DNA of 16,061 nt from Hydrogenophilales bacterium RIFOXYD1_FULL_62_11 (GTDB lineage Bacteria > Pseudomonadota > Gammaproteobacteria > Burkholderiales > Thiobacillaceae): contig MGZO01000091.1 in NCBI GenBank assembly GCA_001802655.1, positions 1-16,061 on the forward strand. The letters run 5' to 3'. The position numbers and the translations under genes were made by a program. Numbering within the stretch: the first letter of the stretch is position 1; each line of letters begins with the position of its first letter. Positions 7,210 through 14,138 of the stretch are shown one piece after another. The notes under the pieces are model-generated. The model was given only the letters and a program-made list of their open reading frames with translations, was not told the DNA's origin and did not search any database.

Positions 7210-7788
7210 ATGAACGATCTCTCAAATCTCAACGAACCAAAATCCATTCAGGGGATATGGTCCGGTACTCGCGCCGCTGGTTTCAAGATGGCATCTGAAC
7301 CTCTTACTTGTTCATTGCTGCGTACCTTGGCAACATCAAAGCCAGGCGGCAGTTTTCTTGAACTTGGTTCCGGCACTGGGCTGTCTACCGCGTGGCTCCT
7401 CGATGGTATGGATTCAAAATCTTGCCTCACTACCGTCGATAACGATGAAAGTCTCCTATCCGTTCTTCGAAACAATCTCGGCGAAGATCCACGACTGACG
7501 ATTGTTTGCGCTGATGGCGATGAGTTTCTTCGATCACTTAATGGCCAACATTTTGACTTTATCTTTGCCGATACATGGTCTGGGAAATATCGCCTCCTTG
7601 AAGAAGCGTTAGCGCTTGTCAGCCCCTCGGGGTTGTATGTCATTGACGACATGCTGCCCCAGCCCAATTGGCCGGAAGGTCACGCCGAAAAAGTCGCTCA
7701 CCTCGTTTCAACGCTTGAGCATCGTAGCGATTTTCGTATCACCAAAATGTCTTGGGCAAGCGGGGTCATCCTTGCGTCCAAGCTGTAA
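7210..7788 (+). CDS. class I SAM-dependent methyltransferase (integron cassette gene)
   Basis: The 192-residue protein has a Rossmann-type SAM-binding core. FLELGSGTG (49-57) is motif I, VDND (77-80) is the acidic loop, VCADGDEF (99-106) comes next, and FIFADTWSGKYRLLEEAL and YVIDDM (143-148) resemble the O-methyltransferase group related to catechol methyltransferases. The substrate is unknown. Codon and base use are clearly less GC-rich than in rlmJ or the moa genes, a sign of transfer. The stop codon lies in the first repeat of a good attC site, so the gene and the site together form an integron cassette. No ribosome site stands out before the ATG, common in cassette genes. Confidence 0.82.
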   Translation: MNDLSNLNEPKSIQGIWSGTRAAGFKMASEPLTCSLLRTLATSKPGGSFLELGSGTGLSTAWLLDGMDSKSCLTTVDNDESLLSVLRNNLGEDPRLTIVCADGDEFLRSLNGQHFDFIFADTWSGKYRLLEEALALVSPSGLYVIDDMLPQPNWPEGHAEKVAHLVSTLEHRSDFRITKMSWASGVILASKL

Positions 7789-7849
7789 CCAATCGTTCCA
7801 CCGGACCTACGCGAAAAGCCGCGCAGGCCGCTGAACTCAAACGTTATGC
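7783..7849 (+). repeat. integron attC recombination site (attC1)
   Basis: This 67-base element has the full attC layout. R'' is CTGTAAC (7783-7789, overlapping the methyltransferase stop) and R' is GTTATGC (7843-7849, cut between G7843 and T7844). Unpaired spacers of 5 bases (7790-7794) and 6 bases (7837-7842) follow and precede them. GTTC (7795-7798) pairs with GAAC (7833-7836), CGG (7802-7804) with CCG (7828-7830), A7805 is left extrahelical, and CCT (7806-7808) pairs with AGG (7825-7827). The tip is CGCG (7810-7813) against CGCG (7820-7823). Imperfect pairing with an extrahelical base and a central spacer is typical of sites used as single strands by IntI. Confidence 0.82.
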
Positions 7850-7855
7850 ATCCAC

Positions 7856-8179
7856 ATGGATACGGTCATTACAGTGAATTTGTCACCGGAAATACTTTTT
7901 GAAACAGAAAATGTGCTTGTCCGCAGGATGTCACTTGCGCCATATGAAATCGCACCTCTACACTTTCATACGCAGGTGCACGAATACATCGTCTGTCTCA
8001 ACGGGAAAATCGCTGTCGCAGTGAAAAACGACAATTTTGAAGCGGTCCTATTACCCGGCCAAAGTATCAACATTCCGCCTGCCAAGTCCCATCAAATCAA
8101 AAATATGATTGATTCGGTCTCCCAATATCTGCTCACCCAAAGCGGAGGAACGTATGATTTTTGCGATGCGCCAGCCTAA
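7856..8179 (+). CDS. small single-domain cupin (integron cassette gene)
   Basis: The 107-residue product is a single cupin barrel. Motif 1 is HFHTQVHE followed by G50 (H36, H38, E43), and motif 2 is PGQSINIPPAKSHQIKN with H79; the three His and one Glu would bind a metal. Such small cupins can be isomerases, dioxygenases, lyases or sugar-binding proteins, and the sequence does not decide. The ATG lies only 7 bases after the attC1 R' repeat, and the TAA stop sits inside the next attC half-site, the tight packing expected of a cassette. Composition is lower in GC than the flanking chromosome. Confidence 0.82.
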   Translation: MDTVITVNLSPEILFETENVLVRRMSLAPYEIAPLHFHTQVHEYIVCLNGKIAVAVKNDNFEAVLLPGQSINIPPAKSHQIKNMIDSVSQYLLTQSGGTYDFCDAPA

Positions 8180-8193
8180 CTCATCATTCAAGC
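8174..8193 (+). repeat. left half of a second attC (attC2, truncated)
   Basis: GCCTAAC (8174-8180) matches the R'' consensus RYYYAAC perfectly and contains the cupin stop codon. After a 6-base spacer comes TTCAAGC (8187-8193), a common L'' sequence. No convincing complementary right half (GCTTGAA...GTTAGGC) follows, so the site appears broken or replaced by the sequence leading to the toxin-antitoxin genes. Confidence 0.65.
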
Positions 8194-8206
8194 AGGGGAA
8201 GATTCC

Positions 8207-8231
8207 GGAAACAAAGGGTGGAAACAAAGGG
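8207..8231. repeat. 12-bp tandem repeat after attC2
   Basis: GGAAACAAAGGG occurs twice (8207-8218 and 8220-8231) with one base between. It lies exactly where the second attC stops making sense, so it may mark a join between the cassette and the toxin-antitoxin segment. Confidence 0.6.
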
Positions 8232-8269
8232 GACGTTACCCCTTTATCCAGTAGCGCTCGCACAGTCAC

Positions 8270-8297
8270 TTGACAGACGTACGTTAAACCGTACCAT
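8270..8297 (+). promoter_or_regulatory. toxin-antitoxin promoter and operator
   Basis: TTGACA (8270-8275) and TACCAT (8292-8297), spaced by 16 bases, form a plausible promoter for the pair below. CGTACG (8278-8283) and CGTACC (8290-8295) carry two GTAC cores 12 bases centre to centre, forming GTACG-N6-CGTAC between the boxes. YefM-YoeB operators are known to use TGTACA-type cores at the same 12-base spacing, so autorepression by the antitoxin complex is likely. Confidence 0.72.
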
Positions 8298-8322
8298 AAA
8301 GACTTCTTTGAAGGAGCGCGAG

Positions 8323-8565
8323 ATGGACACACTTACCGCCAGCGAAGCGCGTGCAAATCTGTACCGGCTCATCGATCAAACAGCGGAATCTCACGAGCCC
8401 ATCGTCATTTCCGGAAAACGCAGCAGCGCCGTGCTTCTTTCGGCGGAAGACTGGAGTGCAATTCAAGAAACCTTGTACCTGCTGGCCGTACCTGGCATGC
8501 GCGAGTCCATTAAGGCGGGCATGGCCGAACCCCTGGCAAAAAGCGCCAAGGCGCTTAAGTGGTGA
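8323..8565 (+). CDS. yefM: YefM/Phd-family antitoxin
   Basis: The 80-residue product begins MDTLTASEARANLYRLIDQTAESHEPIVISGKRSSAVLLSAEDW, the standard Phd/YefM DNA-binding N-terminal fold. A helical C-terminus follows (residues about 50-80), which would wrap and neutralise the toxin. AAGGAG lies just before the ATG. It overlaps the toxin gene by several bases, the usual arrangement that couples their translation. In this family the antitoxin, and more tightly the complex, represses the promoter; a matching operator is present upstream. The pair follows the integron cassettes on the same strand. Confidence 0.92.
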   Translation: MDTLTASEARANLYRLIDQTAESHEPIVISGKRSSAVLLSAEDWSAIQETLYLLAVPGMRESIKAGMAEPLAKSAKALKW

Positions 8566-8825
8566 GTTGGGAAGTTGTGTATGCCAGGCAAGCCATGAAA
8601 GATGCAGAGAAGCTTGCTGCAAGCGGCCTTAAACCAAAGGCGCAAGAACTGCTCGCGGTTCTTGCCAACGACCCATTTCAGAATCCGCCTCCCTTTGAAA
8701 AACTGGTCGGCGATCTTGCCGGTGCATACTCTCGCCGCATCAATATTCAGCACCGTATGGTGTACGAAGTTTTTACCAAAGAGAAAACGGTTCGCGTCCT
8801 GCGTATGTGGACGCACTATGAATGA
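8559..8825 (+). CDS. yoeB: YoeB/Txe-family mRNA interferase toxin
   Basis: This 88-residue protein has the strongly conserved YoeB/Txe features: KAQELL, DPFQNPPPFEKLVGDL, GAYSRRINIQHRMVYEV and the C-terminal VLRMWTHYE. By alignment with E. coli YoeB, the catalytic residues correspond to E47, R66 and H86/Y87, so the toxin looks intact. YoeB cleaves mRNA on the ribosome. Two adjacent GTG codons (8559 and 8562) could start it; both are inside the end of the antitoxin gene. The sequence is closer to the Txe subgroup than to E. coli YoeB itself. The moaE stop lies 27 bases past its end on the other strand. Confidence 0.93.
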   Translation: MVSWEVVYARQAMKDAEKLAASGLKPKAQELLAVLANDPFQNPPPFEKLVGDLAGAYSRRINIQHRMVYEVFTKEKTVRVLRMWTHYE

Positions 8826-8852
8826 GCGGCTAAAGAATTAAGAAGGTCAGCG

Positions 8853-9326
8853 TCATTCGATTCCATCCCAGCGCTCCGCCGCCTCCGCATCGCTGACACG
8901 AGCATCCACCCAGCGTTCACCCTCCGGGGTTTCTTCCTTCTTCCAGAATGGCGCGCGGGTTTTCAGCGCATCCATGATGAATTCGCAGGCGGCGAAGGCT
9001 TCGCCGCGATGGCTGCTGGCCACCGCCACCAGCACGATGGGATCGCCGGGCAGCAGGCGGCCGACGCGGTGGATGACGGTGACGTCGAGCAGCGCCCAGC
9101 GCGTGCAGGCTTCGTCCACCAGCGTGACCAGCGCCTTTTCGGTCATGCCGGGGTAGTGTTCGAGCGTCATCGCCTGCACGCCGCTGCCGTCGTTGCTGTC
9201 GCGCGCGAGGCCGACGAAGCTGGCGATGGCGCCGATATCGGTGCGCTGCTGGCTGATCGCGGCCACTTCCGCACCGAGGTCGAAGGGCTCGCTTTGCACC
9301 ACCACTTTCATTGCGTCAGCCTTCAT
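8853..9326 (-). CDS. moaE: molybdopterin synthase large subunit MoaE
   Basis: The 157-residue product matches MoaE, the catalytic subunit that, with MoaD, inserts two sulfurs into precursor Z to form molybdopterin. Recognisable segments are GAIASFVGLARD, LEHYPGMTEKAL, IHRVGRLLPGD, SSHRGEAF and the active-site APFWKKEETPEGERWVDA with its lysines. The start at 9326 is preferred because GGAGG lies 8 bases before it; an ATG 15 bases further in (9311) is possible. It is the last gene of mobB-moeA-moaD-moaE and starts 5 bases past the moaD stop. Confidence 0.95.
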   Translation of the reverse strand: MKADAMKVVVQSEPFDLGAEVAAISQQRTDIGAIASFVGLARDSNDGSGVQAMTLEHYPGMTEKALVTLVDEACTRWALLDVTVIHRVGRLLPGDPIVLVAVASSHRGEAFAACEFIMDALKTRAPFWKKEETPEGERWVDARVSDAEAAERWDGIE

Positions 9327-9330
9327 GCCA

Positions 9331-9582
9331 TCAGCCTCCGGTCACCGGTGGAAAGATCGCCACTTCGGCGGCGTCCGGGATCGCCGCCTCGAGCGCAACG
9401 ACCTCCTGGTTGACCGCCACCCGGAACGCCCGCCCTGCCGCCAGTTCCTCCGCCCACACGCCGCCGCGCGCTTGCAGCGTCGCGATCAAATCCGCAACGC
9501 TGACACCCTCAAACTCAATGGATTCTTCGGCCACGCCGAAACGCTCGCGCAGGCGGGCGAAATACAACACACGCAGGGTCAT
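9331..9582 (-). CDS. moaD: molybdopterin synthase sulfur carrier MoaD
   Basis: This 83-residue ubiquitin-fold protein ends in the required Gly-Gly (PPVTGG), which is adenylated and then thiocarboxylated to deliver sulfur to MoaE. MTLRVLYFARLRERFGV and VAVNQEVVALEAAIPDAAEVAIFPPV are typical MoaD segments. Its ATG overlaps the moeA stop by 4 bases, and moaE follows at once, so the two synthase subunits are made together. Confidence 0.95.
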   Translation of the reverse strand: MTLRVLYFARLRERFGVAEESIEFEGVSVADLIATLQARGGVWAEELAAGRAFRVAVNQEVVALEAAIPDAAEVAIFPPVTGG

Positions 9583-10772
9583 CCGAGCACCTCCGAAAAC
9601 GGAATGAAACGCACCCAGTCGTCGGGCTGGAGGGTCTGGCCGATTTGCAGGTCGATGAAGCCATCGCCCCAGGCGCAGGAGGTCAGCACGCCGGAACCCT
9701 GGTTGGGATAGATCGCCACCCGGCCATCCACTTCGATACGGGCACGCAGGAATTCACGGCGGTCGCCCGCCTTGAGCCAGCTGGAAGCCGAGCGCAGCGG
9801 GAAGGCGCGATACAGCACCTGACTTGCGCCCATGCGCTTCAACAGGAACGGCCTGACGAACAGGCAGAAGGTGGCAAAGGCCGACACCGGATTGCCCGGC
9901 AGGCCGATAAAATCGGCCTGCCCGACCCGTCCGTACACAATGGGCTTGCCGGGCTTCATCGCCACTTTCCACATTTCGACTGTGCCGAGCTTTTCGACCG
10001 CCGCTTTCACGTAGTCCGCCTCGCCCACCGAAACGCCGCCGCTGGTGATGACCACGTCCGCTTCGCGTGCAGCGCGGGCGAGTGCGGCTTCGGTTGCGGC
10101 CAGCGTGTCGGGCACGATGCCGAGGTCGATCAGTTCGCAACCGAGGCCGTTCACCAGTCCGGTAAGCGTGTAGCGGTTGGAGTTGTAGATCTGCCCCGGC
10201 TGCAACGCCTGCCCGGGGGTGACCAGCTCGTCGCCAGTAAAAAAGCACGCCACTTTCAGCCGCCGCAACACGGGCAGTTCGGCCAGCCCGACCGATGCGG
10301 CGAGTCCCATTTCGGCCGCACCGATGCGGGTGCCCGCAGCGAGAATTTGCGCACCGACTTGAATGTCCTCGCCTGCGCGGCGGATGTTTTCACCGGCGCG
10401 CGGCAGCTGGTTGATGACGACGCTTTCGCCGTCGGCCGTGCAGTTTTCCTGCATCAACACCGCGTCCGCTCCCGGCGGCACTGGCGCGCCGGTAAAAATA
10501 CGCGCGGCGCTGCCGGGTGCAAGCGGCACGCCGACTTCACCGGCCTGGATGCGTTGCGACACCGGCAGTTTCACGCCCGCTGCCGTCAGGTCGGCCATCC
10601 GCACGGCATAGCCATCCATCGCGCTGTTGTCGAGCGGCGGCACCGTGATGGCGGAAATTTGCGGCACAGCAAGCACGCGCCCGAGCGCGGCGGCCACTGC
10701 GACGGTTTGGGTTTCGCTGACCGCGCGGGCGCGTTCGAGCAGGGCATCAAGCAGTTGGGTGGCTGAGAGCAT
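9579..10772 (-). CDS. moeA: molybdopterin molybdenumtransferase MoeA
   Basis: The 397-residue product has the standard MoeA architecture. The N-terminal region includes PPLDNSAMDGYAVR (45-58) and the FTGAPVPPGADAVLMQE stretch (93-109). The MoCF-fold domain carries TSGGVSVGEADYV (243-255), MKPGKP (272-277) and GLPGNPVSA (290-298), and a C-terminal barrel domain follows. MoeA catalyses molybdate insertion into adenylated molybdopterin. The start lies 26 bases inside the end of mobB, and the stop overlaps moaD, so the genes are translationally linked. Confidence 0.96.
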   Translation of the reverse strand: MLSATQLLDALLERARAVSETQTVAVAAALGRVLAVPQISAITVPPLDNSAMDGYAVRMADLTAAGVKLPVSQRIQAGEVGVPLAPGSAARIFTGAPVPPGADAVLMQENCTADGESVVINQLPRAGENIRRAGEDIQVGAQILAAGTRIGAAEMGLAASVGLAELPVLRRLKVACFFTGDELVTPGQALQPGQIYNSNRYTLTGLVNGLGCELIDLGIVPDTLAATEAALARAAREADVVITSGGVSVGEADYVKAAVEKLGTVEMWKVAMKPGKPIVYGRVGQADFIGLPGNPVSAFATFCLFVRPFLLKRMGASQVLYRAFPLRSASSWLKAGDRREFLRARIEVDGRVAIYPNQGSGVLTSCAWGDGFIDLQIGQTLQPDDWVRFIPFSEVLG

Positions 10773-11271
10773 GGTTCACAATAAAGTCAGTAAGGGTTTG
10801 AATGGCATCGAGGTCGATGCGGGGAAAAGCCTGCGGCGAAGCGGGGTTTAGAGCCTGCGGCGGCTCGATGTCAGACGCCACCGCCAGAATATGGGGATCG
10901 TCCGGATAGAGCCAGGGCTTGGCGGTGATCGCGCGGTGCACTTCCAGTTTGGGAATGGGCTCACGCTTGTACCCTTCCACCAGAACCAGGTCGCACGGCG
11001 GCAGCTGCGCCAGCAAATCGGCCAGCGGCGGTGGCGCATCGCGATGCTCGGTCAACAGCGCGGTGCGATGGTCGGACGACAACAACACCGCCGCCGCGCC
11101 CGCCTCGCGCGCGCGCCAACTGTCCTTGCCGGGGCGATCGATGTCGAAGTCGTGGTGGGTGTGCTTGATCACCGCCACCTTGAGTCCGCGTGCGACCAAC
11201 AGCGGCAGCACGCGCTCGATCAGCGTGGTCTTGCCGCTGCCGCTGTAGCCGGCGATGCCGAATATTTTCAT
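10747..11271 (-). CDS. mobB: molybdopterin-guanine dinucleotide biosynthesis adaptor MobB
   Basis: This 174-residue GTPase begins MKIFGIAGYSGSGKTTLIERVL with a Walker A P-loop (8-16). It continues with VIKHTHHDFDIDRPGKDSWRAREAG and LVLVEGYKREPIPKLEVHR, all hallmarks of MobB. MobB binds GTP and aids MobA in making the guanine dinucleotide form of the cofactor. MobA itself is not in this window. It is the first gene of the minus-strand cluster, divergent from moaA across a 70-base gap. Confidence 0.94.
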   Translation of the reverse strand: MKIFGIAGYSGSGKTTLIERVLPLLVARGLKVAVIKHTHHDFDIDRPGKDSWRAREAGAAAVLLSSDHRTALLTEHRDAPPPLADLLAQLPPCDLVLVEGYKREPIPKLEVHRAITAKPWLYPDDPHILAVASDIEPPQALNPASPQAFPRIDLDAIQTLTDFIVNHALSHPTA

Positions 11272-11276
11272 ATGCG

Positions 11277-11305
11277 TTGTCAGAACGAGCGAATCAGGCT
11301 ATATT
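11277..11305 (+). promoter_or_regulatory. moaA promoter
   Basis: TTGTCA (11277-11282) and TATATT (11300-11305) are separated by exactly 17 bases, 36 bases before the moaA ATG. The short leader leaves no room for a molybdenum-cofactor riboswitch, which is found before moaA in some gammaproteobacteria. Confidence 0.72.
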
Positions 11306-11341
11306 TTTTCATATATAACCCTTTCCTGCCAGCCAGCCTTC

Positions 11342-12343
<1,002 letters not shown>

Positions 12344-12475
12344 ACCCTGCCCCCTGCAATCCCGAACCAGGCGCCTGGCGCCTGAAAAAAAAACATCATC
12401 CGGCCAAGATAGCGCGCCTGGCCGCTAAAGTTGTAGCATCCAAGGCTGCGGATTTCTAAAAAAGGTCAAGTTGCG
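12344..12475. other. gap with palindrome, A9 run and Lys/Ala-like reading frame
   Basis: A 17-base palindrome (12368-12384) is followed by nine A residues (12385-12393). The following bases to 12459 read in one frame as a Lys/Ala-rich peptide ending IARLAAKVVASKAADF before a TAA. No ATG, GTG or TTG starts that frame downstream of moaA. It may be a decayed small gene; it is not called as one. Confidence 0.35.
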
Positions 12476-12718
12476 ATGAAAAAAACGCCTTCTGATGAGT
12501 ACCTCGAAAAAGCCAGGCTTCTGGATAACGAAGCCTCCGAACGGCTGCTGTCGAGAACACGCTCAAAACTCAAGCGCAGACTGGAAGACAGGACGCTCAC
12601 CCTCCTGGACGTGATGGCCATTCAGCTCGAAATCGAAGACGAGGATCTGAATGCGTGGCGCGAAAAAGTGGCTGAAATCAAACTGGCTGATTCCAAGAAA
12701 AAGCCGAAGGCTAAGTAG
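12476..12718 (+). CDS. small charged hypothetical protein
   Basis: This 80-residue protein is not recognised. It is dominated by charged residues and predicted helix (SERLLSRTRSKLKRRLEDRTLTLLDVMAIQLEIEDEDLNAWREKVAEIKL) and has a basic tail (SKKKPKAK). There is no signal peptide, membrane segment or cysteine. AAAGG lies about 10 bases before the ATG. A strong terminator follows 62 bases after the stop, supporting a real transcript. It may be transcribed from moaA or from its own promoter. The alternating acidic and basic helices could suit nucleic-acid or protein binding, but that is only a guess. Confidence 0.65.
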   Translation: MKKTPSDEYLEKARLLDNEASERLLSRTRSKLKRRLEDRTLTLLDVMAIQLEIEDEDLNAWREKVAEIKLADSKKKPKAK

Positions 12719-12776
12719 TCAGTTTACTGCGAGCGCAGCCTGAGCGGCCCCGGGCTGTCGGCTTGTTCCAGATCAA

Positions 12777-12811
12777 TTAAAACGGCCCGGCGATCATTCG
12801 CCGGGCCGTTT
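12777..12811. terminator. bidirectional rho-independent terminator
   Basis: AACGGCCCGGCGA (12781-12793) pairs perfectly with TCGCCGGGCCGTT (12798-12810), a 13-bp stem with a 4-base loop. A short T-run follows on the plus strand, and the TTAAAA before it gives TTTTAA on the minus strand. It ends the small gene at 12476 and, about 120 bases past its stop, probably metK as well. Confidence 0.9.
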
Positions 12812-12929
12812 GTCATGTCGGGATAGTGCGCGCAGTCATCACACCGCCACCTGTCGCACCCTACTCAGGCGCGCCTGCAAAGTAGCGGCGATCTGCACCA
12901 GCAGGCCGAAGGCCGGCAAGGCGATACCC

Positions 12930-14108
12930 TTACCCGGCACAGGCCGCCAGCTCCTGCGCCTGATCCACGCGCTCCCAGGTGAAATCGGGTTCGGCGCGCC
13001 CAAAGTGACCGTACGCGGCAGTCTGGCGATAGATCGGGCGTAGCAGTTGCAGGCTGTCGATGATGCCGCGCGGGGTGAGCTTGAAGGCGCAGCACACCAT
13101 GTCTTCCAGCTTTTCATCGGGCACGGTGCCGGTGCCGTACGTGTCGATCAGTAGGGAAACCGGCTCGGCCACGCCGATGGCATACGCCAGCTGGACCAGG
13201 CAGCGTTTGGCATAGCCTGCCGCGACGAGATTCTTGGCGATGTAGCGCGCCATGTACGCCGCCGAGCGGTCGACCTTGGTGGGATCCTTGCCGGAAAACG
13301 CGCCGCCGCCGTGCGGGCACGAACCGCCGTAGGTGTCGACGATGATTTTGCGGCCGGTGAGGCCGGTGTCGCCATTGGGACCGCCGATTTCGAACGGGCC
13401 GGCGGGATTGACCCACAGCCTGAAGGTCGGCGTGCGCAGCGCCATCGGCACCAGGGGATCGACGATTTCGCGTGCCACTTCCTGCGCGACCCAGGCCGGA
13501 TCGAGGTCGCGCGCGATCTGGGTCGAGATGATCACGGTTTCGACACCGGCCATGTGCTGCCCTTCGTAGGCAACGGTGACCTGGCTTTTGGCATCGGGAC
13601 GCAGCCAGGGCAAGGCGCCGGACTTACGCAGCTCGGCCTGTTTCTGCATCAGGCGATGCGCCAGCCAGATCGGGTAAGGCATGAGGTCGGGGGTTTCGTC
13701 GCAGGCATAACCGAACATCAGGCCCTGGTCGCCGGCACCGATGTCGCCACCGGCCAGCGTGATGCCCTTGTGAATCTGGATCGACTGATGATTGAAGCGC
13801 ACCTGCACTTCGCAGGTGTTGGGGTCGATGCCGGTTTCAGCATCGCGATAGCCGATGTCGCGCAGCACCTGGCGAGCAATTGATTCGGCACGGTCCCGAA
13901 TCTCGTCGAACAGTTCGCGGCGAGCGGTTTTGAACTCGCCGGTAATCACCACCAGGTTATCGGCAACGAGGGTTTCGCAGGCGACCTTGGCAGCGGGTTC
14001 CTCGGCCAGAAACGCATCGAGGATGGCATCCGAAATCTGGTCGGCGATCTTGTCGGGGTGTCCCTCGGCGACCGATTCGGAAGTGAAAAGATGACGGCGG
14101 TTTTGCAT
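12930..14108 (-). CDS. metK: S-adenosylmethionine synthetase MetK
   Basis: The 392-residue enzyme makes S-adenosylmethionine from ATP and methionine in the cytoplasm. Family motifs are all present: EGHPDKIADQISDAILDAFL near the N-terminus (15-34), the ATP-binding GAGDQG (124-129), DETPDLMPYPIWLAHRL, and the phosphate-binding GGGAFSGKDPTKVDRS (267-282). Length is close to E. coli MetK (384). AAGGA precedes the ATG at 14108. It lies 30 bases downstream of a methyltransferase gene on the same strand, so the two probably share a transcript. No SAM or SAH riboswitch is visible in the short gap. Confidence 0.97.
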   Translation of the reverse strand: MQNRRHLFTSESVAEGHPDKIADQISDAILDAFLAEEPAAKVACETLVADNLVVITGEFKTARRELFDEIRDRAESIARQVLRDIGYRDAETGIDPNTCEVQVRFNHQSIQIHKGITLAGGDIGAGDQGLMFGYACDETPDLMPYPIWLAHRLMQKQAELRKSGALPWLRPDAKSQVTVAYEGQHMAGVETVIISTQIARDLDPAWVAQEVAREIVDPLVPMALRTPTFRLWVNPAGPFEIGGPNGDTGLTGRKIIVDTYGGSCPHGGGAFSGKDPTKVDRSAAYMARYIAKNLVAAGYAKRCLVQLAYAIGVAEPVSLLIDTYGTGTVPDEKLEDMVCCAFKLTPRGIIDSLQLLRPIYRQTAAYGHFGRAEPDFTWERVDQAQELAACAG

Positions 14109-14138
14109 GGCTGGAATCCTTGAATCTGAATAACTGAA

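Noticed and set aside
8231..8289. GTTACCC (8235-8241) or GTTAAAC (8283-8289) as the right end of attC2
   Set aside because: The first does not fit GTTRRRY. The second fits, but its left neighbour does not pair well with the L'' box and it overlaps the toxin-antitoxin operator.
9645..10766. Long open frame of 373 codons on the plus strand opposite moeA
   Set aside because: It is a high-GC shadow frame; moeA on the other strand has all its family motifs.
11272..11341. Molybdenum-cofactor riboswitch before moaA
   Set aside because: The leader after the predicted promoter is only about 30 bases, far too short for that structure.
12368..12393. Palindrome plus A9 after moaA as a terminator
   Set aside because: On the plus strand the stem is followed by A residues, and on the minus strand the T-run comes before the stem, so neither direction fits an intrinsic terminator.
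14109..14138. SAM or SAH riboswitch upstream of metK
   Set aside because: Only 30 bases separate metK from the upstream gene and no hairpin set is visible.
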